The notes: a model not told the origin generated them from the sequence alone. 64,000 bases of DNA from Microglena sp. YARC (GCA_022414725.1 CM039462.1:13461233-13525232); one strand, 5' to 3'. Counted from the stretch's first letter, positions 33,615-43,647 are shown. Program-made: numbers and translations.

Positions 33615-35165
33615 CATTCACTCTATGCCCTCCTCCACTTTCCCTGGGCTGAAAATAACTCCAGCCAAGGAGGAGGAGGAGGAGTTTGTATTTGGATCCA
33701 ATACCTCGTACAACCAACCACTCACTCTATCCCCTCCTCCACGCAGTCCTAGGGTTGGTGGCCATTCTATGTTCTCAAGAAACATCCAATGCTCAACTAC
33801 CTCCTACAACCAACCACTCACTTTATCCCCTCCTTTACACAGTACTAGCGTTGGTGGCCATTCTCCGATCTTCACAAGCATCCGATGATCAACTACCTCC
33901 TACTGCCAACCACTCACTCTATGCCCTCCTCCACTTGCCCTAGGCTGAAAATAACTCCAGCCAGGGAGGAGTAGGAGGAGTTTAGAATTGGATCCAATAC
34001 CTCCTACAACCAACCACTCACTTTATCCCCTCCTTTACACAGTAATAGGGTTGGTGCCCATTCTCTGTTCTCCAGAAACATCCAATGATCCAATACCTCT
34101 ACAACCAACAACTCACTATATGCCCTCCTCCACTTGCCCTAGGCTGAAAGCAAATCCAACCAGCTCTGCTTGGAGGAGGCGGATAAACGTGTGAAGCAAT
34201 CCATTCATTCTCCAGAAACATCCAATGATCCAATACCTCTACAACCAACCACTCACTCTATGCCCTCCTCCACTTGCCCTAGGCTGAAAGCAAATCCAAC
34301 CAGCTCTGCTTGGAGGAGGCGGATAAACGTGTGAAGCAATCCATTCATTCTCCAGAAACATCCAATGATCCAATACCTCAACAACCAACCACTCACTCTA
34401 TGCCCTCCTCCACTTGCCCTAGGCTGAAAGCAAATCCAACCAGCTCTGCTTGGAGGAGGCGGATAAACGTGTGAAGCAATCCATTCATTCTCCAGAAACA
34501 TCCAATGATCCAATACCTCTACAACCAACCACTCACTCTATGCCCTCCTCCACTTGCCCTAGGCTGAAAGCAAATCCAACCAGCTCTGCTTGGAGGAGGC
34601 GGATAAACGTGTGAAGCAATCCATTCATTCTCCAGAAACATCCAATGATCCAATACCTCTACAACCAACCACTCACTCTATGCCCTCCTCCACTTGCCCT
34701 AGGCTGAAAGCAAATCCAACCAGCTCTGCTTGGAGGAGGCGGATAAACGTGTGAAGCAATCCATTCATTCTCCAGAAACATCCAATGATCCAATACCTCT
34801 ACAACCAACCACTCACTCTATGCCCTCCTCCACTTGCCCTAGGCTGAAAGCAAATCCAACCAGCTCTGCTTGGAGGAGGCGGATAAACGTGTGAAGCAAT
34901 CCATTCATTCTCCAGAAACATCCAATGATCCAATACCTCTACAACCAACCACTCACTCTATGCCCTCCTCCACACAGGACTAGGGTTGGTGGCCATTCTC
35001 TGTTCTCCAGAAACATCCAATGATCCAATACCTCTACAACCAACCACTCACTCTATGCCCTCCTTCACACAGAAGTAGGGTTGGTGGCCATTCTCTGTTC
35101 TCCAGAAACATCCAATGATCCAGTACCTCTACAACCAACCACTCACTCTATGCCCTCCTCCACTT
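33615..35165 (+). CDS. UIM-half exon in a 140-bp tandem array
   Basis: Six near-identical 140-bp units (tgaaagc anchor at 34141, 34281, 34421, 34561, 34701, 34841) follow irregular related units from 33615 and precede shorter ones to 35160. After ttgccctagg a frame reads ESKSNQLCLEEADKRVKQSI then HS. It is the counterpart of the longer UIM exon at 35170 (ESKSSQLRLEEEDEHVRQAI). In the array copies the acidic patch is weakened (EEADK) and the key Ala is Ser. Each unit also holds tctccagaaacatccaatga and a ccaaccactcactctatgcc segment. The near-perfect identity of the six units implies very recent duplication or homogenisation. Confidence 0.5.
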
Positions 35166-35290
35166 GCCCTAGGCTGAAAGCAAATCCAGCCAGCTGCGCT
35201 TGGAGGAGGAGGATGAGCATGTGAGGCAAGCAATCCATTCATCTATTGAAGAGCAGAACCTACGGCTTGCATTGGAAAAGTCGATTAAGG
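35165..35290 (+). CDS. UIM exon: two ubiquitin-interacting motifs in tandem
   Basis: The frame from 35174 reads ESKSSQLRLEEEDEHVRQAI, HSSIEEQNLRLALEKSIK, then AAG/GTGAGG. Two stretches fit the UIM consensus (acidic patch, hydrophobic, x-x, Ala, x-x-x, Ser, x-x, acidic): EEDEHVRQAIHSSIEE and EEQNLRLALEKSIK. UIMs are single helices that bind the Ile44 patch of ubiquitin and occur in endocytic sorting and proteasome receptors. If this exon belongs to the same gene as the transmembrane exon 3.8 kb upstream, the UIMs face the cytosol, which fits ubiquitin binding. The alternative is a separate UIM gene starting in this region. Confidence 0.6.
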
Positions 35291-35294
35291 TGAG

Positions 35295-37770
35295 GCAGGG
35301 AGGATAGGATTCAATCAAATACTACGATAATTTGAATTTGGGCGAATCCCTTTAGCCATTCATTCATCTATCAAAGAGCAGAACCTACAGCTGGCATTGG
35401 AAAAGTCGATGAAGGTGAGGCAGGGAGGATAGGACTCAATCAAACTATCGTGATTATTTGAGGTTGGGCGAATCCCTTTAGCCATTCATTCATCTATCGA
35501 AGAGCAGAACCTACGGCTGGCATTGGAAAAGTCGATGAAGGTGAGGCAGGGAGGATAGGATTCAATCAAACTATCGTGATTATTTGAGGTTGGGCGAATC
35601 CCTTTAGCCATTCATTCATCTATCGAAGAGCAGAACCTATGGCTGGCATTGTAAAAGTCGATGAAGGTGAGGCAGGGAGGATAGGATTCAATCAAACTGT
35701 CGTGATACTTTGAATTTGGGTGAGTCCCTTAAGTCATTCAATCATCTATCGAAGAGCAGAACCTACAGCTGGCATTGGAAAAGTCAAGGTGAGGCAGGGA
35801 GGATATGATTCAATAAAATACTAGGATAATTTGAATTTGGGCGAATCCCTTGAGCCATTCATTCATCTATTGAAGGGAAGAACCTACAGCTTGCATTGGA
35901 AAAGTCAATTAAGGTGAGGCAGGGAGGATAGGATTCAATCAAATACTATGATACTTTGAATTTGGGCAAATCCCTTAAGCCAGTCATTCATCTATCGGAG
36001 AGCAGCCCCTTTCTGTGATTACATTACATTACATTACATTACATTACATTACATTACATTACATTACATAACATTGCATTACATTACATTACATGTTAAA
36101 TTCTACTTGGCACTAGGGTACTACTAAGCGCGCGCAGCAGCGCGGTGCCGCGCTGCCTTTTTGAGCCCCTCTGCGCGTTTTGCGCAGTTTTTTCAACCCC
36201 CTGTGGGCGCAGCGTGCAGTTATTGCGCTTTTTGCACTTAAAAGCGCTGACCAATTTGACGTCTGTGCGCTTTAAGCGCTGAACAATTTGGCAAGAAGTA
36301 GTACTCTGCTTGACACCGCAAAGTGAGTCTGGTTTAGTGGTAGACCAAATCACTTTGAGGATGAAGATTCGGGGGTTCGATTCCCCCTTTGGTCACTCTT
36401 GGCATTGCAGGTCGTTGTCAGCCGCGATGGTAGCTTGTCCAGTTGAGGTAGAAGACTGCTCCCTACCAGGGCGTACGATGGGCTCCCTTAACACCACGCC
36501 CCACCAGGCGTTATCAGGACCTTATATTATCAGAGAGCAGAACCTTCGGCTTGCATTGTAAAAGTCAATCAAGGTGAGGCAGGGAGGATAGGATTCAATC
36601 AAATACTATGATTATTTGGATTTGGGCAAGTCCCTATAGCCATTTATTCATCTATCAAAGAGCAGAACTTATGGCTGGCATTGGAAATTCATTGAAGATG
36701 GGGCAGGGCAATAGGATTCAATCAAACAGTCGTGATTTTTTTTATTTGGGCGAATCCCTTTAGTCATTCATTCGTCTATCGAACAGCAGAACTTATGGCT
36801 GGCATTGGAAAATTCATTGAAGATGGGGCAGGGCAATAGGATTCAATCAAACAATCGTGATTTTTGTTATTTTGGCGAATCCCTTTAGTCATTCATTCGT
36901 CTATCGAACAGCAGAACTTATGGCTGGCATTGTAAAATTCATTGAAGATGGGGCAGGGCTATAGGATTCAATCAAACAGTCGTGATTTTTTTATTTTGGC
37001 GAATCCCTTTAGTCATTCATTCGTCTATCGAACAGCAGAACTTATGGCTGGCATTGGAAATGTCAATGAAGGCGATGCAGGGCTATAGAAAACAATGATA
37101 ACGCCTGGTGGGGCGTGGTATTAAGAGAGCCCTGTCTTACGGCGGTAGGGAACGGGCTGCTACTTTACCTGGACAAAGCTACCATGGCGGATGACAGCGA
37201 CCGCAAACACTAAGTCGCACCCGGGGGGGTACGAACCCAGCAACTTCTTCGATCTTTCTAGGAGCTCAACCATAGAGCCAATTGACGGAACAGTAGTGAT
37301 TAGGCAATATAATTCAATCAAACTAACGTGATTGTTTGAATTTGGGCGAATCCCTTTAGCCAGTCATTCATCTATCGAAGAGCAGAACTTGTAGCTGGCA
37401 TTGGAAAAGTCAATGAAGGTGAGGCAGGGAGGATAGGATTCAATCAAACAAGCACGATTAATTGAATTGTGGCGAATCCCTTTACCCATTCATTCATCTA
37501 TTGAAGGGGAAGAACCTACGGCTGGCATTGGAAACGTTGATGAAGGTGAGGCAGGGCAATATTTATCAATCAAAGTATCGTGATTATTTGAATTTGGGCA
37601 ATCCTTTCACCCATTCATTAATTTATCGAAGAGCAGAACTTATGGCTGGCATTAGAAAAGTTGACGAATGTGAGGCAGGGCAATATAATTCAATCAAACT
37701 ATCGTGATCATTTAAATTTGGGCGAATCCCTTTAGCCATGCATTCATCTATCGAAGAGCATGCACTATGA
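35295..37770 (+). CDS. Array of about 13 UIM exon copies, some broken
   Basis: Copies of the second part of the UIM exon follow at about 35356-35414, 35482-35540, 35608-35666, 35734-35788, 35855-35913, a split copy 35972-36005/36540-36572, then 36640, 36757, 36880, 37005, 37352, 37480, 37610 and 37735 (period roughly 120-126 bp). Good copies read AIHSSIEEQNLRLALEKSMK and end AAG/GTGAGGCAG. Several have TTG-TAA in place of TTG-GAA (35651, 36558), and copies after 36640 lose the acidic patch and splice site. Splice phase could not be made consistent for skipping or adding whole exons (59-nt cores), so I am unsure how many are used. They could provide a string of UIMs or be relics. Confidence 0.45.
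36015..36115 (+). repeat. (ACATT)n tract with retroelement-tail-like flank
   Basis: About 14 ACATT units followed by acatgttaaattctacttgg. The same tract and flank (acatgttaaagtctacttga) are found at 45525-45575, at the 3' end of a LINE remnant on the - strand. This suggests a 3' tail of (TGTAA)n type shared by two insertions. Confidence 0.75.
36116..36305. mobile_element. MITE-like element with GGGTACTAC terminal inverted repeats
   Basis: About 190 bp, from gggtactact to agtagtact. It is GC-rich and full of gcgc and short palindromes (agcgcgcgcagcagcgcg). A second copy in the opposite orientation is at 39079-39254, with intact ends GGGTACTACA and TGTAGTACCC. Non-coding. The size, the inverted termini and two separate copies fit a non-autonomous DNA transposon. 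Here it interrupts the (ACATT)n-linked sequence: tctacttg to its left and tctgcttg to its right are a possible 8-bp target-site duplication. Confidence 0.7.
36322..36517 (+). mobile_element. tRNA-derived SINE, + copy
   Basis: A 76-nt tRNA-like head (36322-36397) has a pol III A box (tggtttagtgg), a B box (ggttcgattcc) inside a good T-arm (cgggggttcgattccccc), and partly paired ends (agtga/tcact). The anticodon arm is poor. A body of about 120 bp follows (gtcgttgtcagccgcgatgg, tagaagactgctccctacca, acaccacgccccaccaggcg). Bodies of the same type occur at 37095-37290 (-), 38722-38915 (-) and a partial copy near 37900-37955 (+). This is a SINE family and not a working tRNA gene. Confidence 0.7.
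37095..37290 (-). mobile_element. tRNA-derived SINE, - copy
   Basis: Read on the - strand, the head contains ggctctatggttgagctcc (A-box region) and gctgggttcgtacccccc (B-box region), then the body tgtcatccgccatggtagct, agcagcccgttccctaccgc and accacgccccaccaggcgtt. It interrupts the UIM exon array. Confidence 0.7.
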
Positions 37771-37799
37771 TGGAGCTAGTGCCATGTGAGCTTTAGTAA

Positions 37800-37960
37800 G
37801 GTCATGAGGGGGTTGCCTCCTGTACAAGCATTATTGCCACACGGCGCATGAAGGAGTCCCTACCGACACTTACTATGTCTGCCATGGTGACTTTCCCCAG
37901 CTGTGGCGTACGAGAGGGCCCCCTTAACACCACGCCCCTCAAGGCGTTATCTTTTTTTTA
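37800..37960 (+). mobile_element. Fragment of the SINE body
   Basis: Contains atgtctgccatggtgacttt and cccttaacaccacgcccctc plus aaggcgttatc, matching the body's end. The tRNA-like head is missing or unrecognisable; the first 90 bp are unassigned. Confidence 0.5.
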
Positions 37961-38019
37961 TGAGGGTGGAATTCGGGAGGGAAGGAAGGTTGGAAGGGGG
38001 GGGGGATAAACACAAATAC

Positions 38020-38400
38020 TCAACTCCTCTAATGCCCTGCAGGACCAGAGCCACCCTCCTGAGTAATGGCAGGTGCCTTGGGCACGAAGATCAACACAAA
38101 TACTATAATCCTCTATGCCCTGCAGGACCAGAGTCACCTTCCTGAGTAATGGCAGGTGCCTTGGGCACGATGATCAACACAAATACTCCCCTCCTCTAGT
38201 GCCCTGCAGGATCAGAGTCACCCTGCTGAGTAATGGCAGGTGCCTTGGGCACGATGATCGACACAAATACTCTAATCCTCTATGCCCTGCAGGACCAGAG
38301 TCACCCTCCTGAGTAATGGCAGGTGGCGTGGGCACGATGATCAACGCAAATACTCCACTATTTGAATGCCCTGCAGGACCGGGGTTAGTCACTGATGACT
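38020..38400 (+). repeat. About 80-bp array with exon-like core, 5 copies
   Basis: Units (near 38035, 38120, 38200, 38285, 38370) contain atgccctgcag/gaccagagtcaccc and tcctgagtaatggcag/gtgccttgggc, i.e. a small segment bounded by an AG acceptor and a GT donor. The core may read TRVTLLSNGR. This could be a microexon copied with its intron. The family is unknown. Confidence 0.45.
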
Positions 38401-38721
38401 GTGCCAGACCCTGCCAGGTATTATGGCGAGTAAAGGCTGTGACAAGGTATTGGCAGGTACTAAGGCAGTTCAAGGCGTTAGCATTTGCTGTGATAATATA
38501 AGACGTTGGCAGGTGCTATGCTATGACAATTTCAGACATTGGCAGGCACTATGACAATTGAAGACGTTGCCAGGCACTATGACAATGTCAGACCTTACCA
38601 GGTGGTATGACAATGTCAGGCATTGGCAGTTGCTGTGATAATGTCAGGCATTGACAGGTGCTTGGATATCGTCAGACATTGCCAGTTGCAATGACCATTG
38701 GAGGTGTTGGAAGCTGCTAGT

Positions 38722-38915
38722 AATGAGAACGCTTGGTTGGGCGTCGTATTAAGGGAGCCCCTTCTTACGGCGGTAGAGAACGGGCTGCTACTTTACCTGG
38801 GCAAGGCTACCATGGCGGTTGACAACGACTGCGAACACTAAAGCACACCCGTAGGAATTCGAAGCCAGCAGCTTCATCGGTTCAACGAGCTCAACCATTG
38901 ATCCATTCACCGAAA
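38722..38915 (-). mobile_element. tRNA-derived SINE, second - copy
   Basis: Matches the copy at 37095-37290 over its full length (cttacggcggtagagaacgg, gctgctactttacctgggca, gctaccatggcgg) with moderate divergence. The B-box region is degraded (gaattcgaagcc on the + strand). It is inserted within the minisatellite. Confidence 0.7.
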
Positions 38916-39078
38916 GAGGATATGCTGGCCAGGGTAAAGTTCTTTGGGCACCTAGAATGTGGTTGGCCCTGGTGAGCTCACCTGGCTGGCTTTTGTCCCG
39001 ACATCTGACCACGGGGGTACACCAAACCGCCAAGCCGAACTGACCTGCCACTCCCCGACAATCACCCATCTCTGACCA

Positions 39079-39254
39079 GGGTACTACATTTTGTCAAATT
39101 GGTCAGCACTTAAAGCGCACAAACGTCAAATTGGTCAGCGCTTTGTAGTGCAAAAAGCGCAAAAACTGCGCGCTGCACCCACAGGGGGATGAAAAAACTG
39201 CTCAAAACGCGCAGTGGGGCTCAAAAAGCGTGCCGCGCGTGCTTTGTAGTACCC
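39079..39254. mobile_element. MITE-like element, second copy, with intact TIRs
   Basis: 176 bp bounded by GGGTACTACA and TGTAGTACCC. The interior is the reverse complement of 36116-36305 (caaattggtcagcgctttg, aaaactgcgcgctgcaccca, cagggggatgaaaaaactg). It sits inside the 38.4-40.2 kb minisatellite, which recombines little of its flank and so gives clean borders. Confidence 0.8.
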
Positions 39255-40254
39255 TGATGCTGGCAGCTGCTATGACAATTGGCAGGTTCTATGACAGTTT
39301 AAGGCATCGGCAGGTGCTGTGATAATGTCAGACGCTGGCAGGTGCTAGGAAACTGTCAGACCTTGCCAGTTGGTGTGATAATGTCAGACGTTGACAGGTG
39401 CTAATGCAATGTCAGACATTGGCAGGTACTATGATAGCTTCAGGCGCTGGCAGGTGCAGTGATTATGTTTATGTGGCATTGGCAGGCACTATGACAATGC
39501 CAGGCATTGGCAGGCACTATGATAATGTCAGGCGTTGGCAGGTGCTAGGTTATTGTCAGACCTTACCAGGTACTATGACGCATGAAGGCGTTGGCAGGTG
39601 CTGTGATAATGTCAGGCACTGCCAGGTGCTGTAATAATGTCGGACCTTCCCAGGTGCTATGACAAATGAAGGTGTTGGCAGGGGCTTGGATATTGTTAGA
39701 CATTGCCTGGTGCTATGGCAATGTCAGACGTTGGCAGCTGCTGTGATAATGTCAGACGTTGGCAGGTAGGTGCTAGGATTTTGTCAGACCTTGGCAGCTG
39801 CTATGGCAATGTCAGGCATTCGCAGTTGCTGTGACATTGTCAGACATTGCCAGGAACTATGACAATTGAAGGCGTTGGCAGGTGCTACAATATTGTCAGA
39901 CATTGCCAGGCACTATGACAATGTCAGGCATTGGCATGTGCTGTGATAATGTCAGACGTTGGCAGGTGCTAGAATATTGTCAGACATTGCCAGGCACTAT
40001 CACAATTGAAGGCGTTGGCAGGTGCTGTGATAATGTCAAATGTTGGCAGGAGCTAGGATAATGTCAGACATTTCCAGGCACTATGACAGTTGATGGGTAA
40101 TGGGGCTGTGTTAATGTCAGACCTTCCCAGGTGCTATGACAATGTCAGACCTTGGCAGCTGCTATGACAATTGGAAGTGTTGGAAGGCACTGATGACCAC
40201 GTCAGACCTTGGCAGGTTATATTACGATTGAAGGCGTTGGAAGGTGCTGTGGGA

Positions 40255-40578
40255 ACACCATACTTGGAAATGTATTACCAACACGGGCGATGGGGGATGA
40301 GGAGCCTCAGAACTTCCCTCCGTGCTGTCGCACGGTAGTCCAAGCTCAGGCGCAGAGGGTCTGCAAAACCAAATAAACCTAACATGGTAGCTATTCTCTA
40401 GTATGTACACATGCATGCAAACGGGAGGGTTCCCTCAATTTCACGCCTGTGGCACGTCGTACTAATTTTCAATTTTACCGAAATGGGCGATGGGGGATGA
40501 GGAGCCTCAGAAATCGAATCACAAGAGCTGGGAATGTGACGGTTTGGAACAGTTGAAAATAAACAGTCGAAAATAAAA
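40255..40578. other. Unassigned spacer with a 28-bp direct repeat
   Basis: The word gggcgatgggggatgaggag, followed by cctcag, occurs at 40286 and 40484. Nothing else recognisable. Confidence 0.4.
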
Positions 40579-40815
40579 TGAAGAGATGTCAAGTCCTAGG
40601 AAAGATCGCAAGCGATGCGGAAGATTGGTGGAGAGTGTTGGGTATCGAAACAACAGGTGGCAACGGAATGGAGCGGACCAAAGCCATTTAGTTACGAGAC
40701 GGTTGGCTGACGTGTCAGCCTTCGTCTCGGTCCTCGGTCGGACGGACGGACAAACGGACAACAGAGTGAATTTGGGGGCTCACGCCCCCCAGAAAGGGGG
40801 GCTCCGTTAAACATA
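40578..40815 (-). mobile_element. Dispersed repeat 'CGGAGCCCCCCTTTCTGGGG', - copy
   Basis: Reverse-orientation relative of 30779-30995: it shares cgagacggttggctgacgtg, ggtggcaacgg, cggacggacggaca and the terminal ccccccagaaaggggggctc. One internal base tract differs (catccatcc against gacggacgg). Non-coding. Confidence 0.65.
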
Positions 40816-40859
40816 TGTCTTCTTTATGCGAGTTAGGCTGGTGACTAGTGGGATGAGTA

Positions 40860-41640
40860 TTCTTTTGAAATGTTGGAAATGTGACAGTTGGAAACAGTTG
40901 GAAACAGTTGGTAACAGCTGGAAACAGGAAACAGCTGGTTACAACTGGTAACGGCTGGAAACAGTTGGTAACAGCTGGAAACATGAAACAGCTGGTTACA
41001 ACTGGTAACGGCTGGAAACAGTTGGTTACAGCTGGAAACAGGAAACAGCTGGTTACAACTGGTATAGGCTGGAAACAGTTGGTAACAGCTGGAGACAGGA
41101 AACAGCTGGTTACAACTGGTAACGGCTGGAAACAGCTGGCAACAGTTGGAAACAACTGGAAACAGGAAACAGCTGGAAACAACTGGTAACAGTTGGAAAC
41201 AATTGGTAACAACTGATAACAGTTGGAAATAACTGGTAACAGTTGTAAACAGTTGGAAACAACTGGTAACAGCTGGAAACAATTGGAAACTGGTAACAGC
41301 TGGAAACTGTTGGAAACTGGTAACAGCTGGAAACTGTTGGAAAAAGTAAACATCTGGAAACAACTGGTAACAGGTGGAAACAGTTGGAAACAGTTGGTAG
41401 CAGTGGTACCAGCTGGAAACAGTTGGAAACAGGAAACAGTTGGAAACAGGAAACATCTGGAAACAGGTGGAAACAGTTGGTAACAGTGGTAACAGGTGGA
41501 AACTGGTAACAGGTGGAAACACTGGTAACAGGTGGAAACAGTTGGTAACAGTGGTACCAGCTGGAAACAGTTGGAAACAGGAAACAGTTGGAAACAGGAA
41601 ACAGCTGGAAAATGTGATAGCTAGTGGGATGAGTATTTAA
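40860..41640 (+). repeat. Minisatellite (GGAAACAGTTGGTAACAGCT), about 0.78 kb
   Basis: Built from permuted 10-bp words ggaaacagct, ggtaacagtt and ggttacaact. The + strand peptide (NSWKQLVTAGN) and the - strand peptide (FPAVTSCNQLF) are artefacts of a stop-free unit. The block is bounded on both sides by the word gtgggatgagtat (40850, 41621). Confidence 0.95.
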
Positions 41641-41920
41641 TGTTGATTCACATTCAGTCAAGAACGCACAGTGCATCTCGTGTCAACATATTGGATTGGA
41701 TTGTTACATGGTTTTTCAGCCAACTATGGGCTGCTCACTATCTCCCAATGCCAAGTCCCCCCGTGCGATACCAACGGAAACCAGAAAGCATACATCAATA
41801 TGGACCTGTGATGTGCATGAGATTTACTCAATGCTGGTTGAGATGTTATCGATCTGTGTATCATTGAACAGCATATACATATGTGTATATATGTATGTGT
41901 ATATATATATATATATATAT

Positions 41921-42084
41921 ACTAGTACGGTAGCCCGTGTGGCCGGTGGCCACACCAACCCTCCCTCTCTTCCCGCACTCTCAGACGCACACCTCTTCTC
42001 TCTACCTTTTCCCCTTCTGCTTAAGCTGTGGCCTCCCCCCCTGTCATACACGTATTCCATCCCCCCCCCACCCCCACCCCCCCC

Positions 42085-42123
<39 letters not shown>

Positions 42124-43345
42124 ACCCACACACATACAGACCCACAGCATCCTCCACTTCCCCCGGCCTCTTCCTACCCAATCCACACACACTCTATTTC
42201 TCTCACCTTCGCCCCCAAAAGCCTCCCTTCCCCCAACCAACATGCACACACACTCTCCTCCTCCCTACTTCGTACCCTTCACTTCGGCTGTGGGATTTAA
42301 TCTTGCAGAAAGAGGGGAAAGTGCAGACCAACAACTTGGGAACGCTCAGATCCCGATCACCCCGAGAACACCGGACCAGTGCAATTCCTAAGCTACAAAC
42401 TTGCAGTTTCATCTTCTCGTGCAGTGCCCCAGTTGATACTCTGTCAACTCTTGGAACAGCACAAATCGTATTTCACGATATTCTATACAACGAAAAGAGC
42501 TTTCAGATAAGGGATGAGAGGTGCAAGCGCGAGAGTGTGCAGAGGGACGGAATGGCCGTGGCGATCTGAGCAAAGTCGAATTAATCGCAACAACCAGCCA
42601 ACCATGACGAAGGCGATGCGATGGCATGGCGAAAGTGCGCATGCGTGAGACGAACGATGGCGACGCTCGCAGGCGGAGAAAAAAAGCATGACGATCTGAG
42701 GGTCTGGATTGATTATGAGTCTGGCGTAACTCCTGAGGTTGGAAAGCAAAGTCTTCACGCCTGGCTTGGTTAAGAGCAGCTTAGCAGCTTCGCGTTCATC
42801 CTGAGGCATGGGACCGCGTTGTTCACGTCCGGCTTGATTATGAGCCTGGCGTAACTCCTGGGGTCCGGCAGCGTGGGCATCACGTCGACTCTTGTTGGCT
42901 CTTCCCGGCTCTGTCCAGTTCTTCCTTGCTCATGCAAGCTCGCTTTGAGCGCTGGCTGGCGGTGTTGCAAGCCCTCCTGTCCATTAGGACCGTGGGCATG
43001 CAACATGGTCGCATGCTCCGTGAAGAAGCAATGAACTGAAACGATTATTCTGAGCGCCATGCAAAGCGAGGGTCAGCAGATGACCTCCGAGGAGAGGATC
43101 TTCTGGATATAAATTGCTTGCAGTCATAGTATGGGAGGCAAAGCAAATGTGGGGACGAAATGAGCGCGCGTGCTTAGCTTTGCGCATCTGCAGTTTCGGT
43201 ATTTGAAAATTTCGCTGGGCGGGGTGTGCGAGTTGGGTTTGACGGAAAGTCGGTTGCAAGTCGGTTACCTTCGCACGCCATGGCACGTGGGTACGTGATG
43301 ATGACACCACCACGACCACCACGACCACGACCACGACCATGATTT
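41921..43345 (+). mobile_element. 1.4-kb repeat element bounded by (TA)n, copy 1
   Basis: Starts after (TA)n with actagtacggtagcccgtgt and ggccacacc, then has poly-C and (CA)n, a C-rich segment (ccttcacttcggctgtggga), about 900 bp of unique interior, and ends cgaccacgaccatgattt just before (TA)n. Copy 2 (43561-45016) has the same ends and a similar left third. The interior carries no long protein similarity that I recognise. The insertion site is (TA)n at both ends, suggesting an element that targets or carries TA repeats. Confidence 0.6.
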
Positions 43346-43430
<85 letters not shown>

Positions 43431-43481
43431 ACATATGTATATATATATATATATATAGCTACCGTACTAGTATGTATACTA

Positions 43482-43560
<79 letters not shown>
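43345..43560. repeat. (TA)n microsatellite with inverted element-end fragment
   Basis: About 215 bp of TA repeats. In the middle (43457-43474) lies agctaccgtactagtat, the reverse complement of the 5' end (actagtacggtagc) of the neighbouring 1.4-kb elements. Confidence 0.9.
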
Positions 43561-43561
<1 letters not shown>

Positions 43562-43609
43562 CTAGTACGGTAGCCCGTGTGGCAGGTGGCCACACCTACT
43601 CTCACGAAG

Positions 43610-43647
<38 letters not shown>

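Larger units (their letters stand above)
38400..40255 (+). repeat. Minisatellite (GTTGGCAGGTGCTATGACAATGTCAG), about 1.9 kb
   Basis: Units of about 35-45 bp: acattggcaggtgctatgac followed by aatgtcag, with frequent variants. They grade out of the preceding array (atggcaggtgcc), so the minisatellite seems to have grown from the donor site of that unit. It is interrupted by a SINE (38722) and a MITE (39079). No gene seen. Confidence 0.9.

Noticed and set aside
36322..36397. Functional tRNA gene
   Set aside because: The T-arm and A/B boxes are good, but the anticodon stem does not pair properly, the acceptor stem has mismatches, and the head is followed by a repeated body found at other sites, as in a SINE.
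40860..41640. NSWKQLVTAGN (+) or FPAVTSCNQLF (-) repeat proteins
   Set aside because: Both strands are open over a permuted 10-bp minisatellite; there is no start context, splice site or domain.
43345..43560. Replication origin in the (TA)n tract
   Set aside because: AT richness alone is no evidence; the tract is a simple microsatellite between two element copies.
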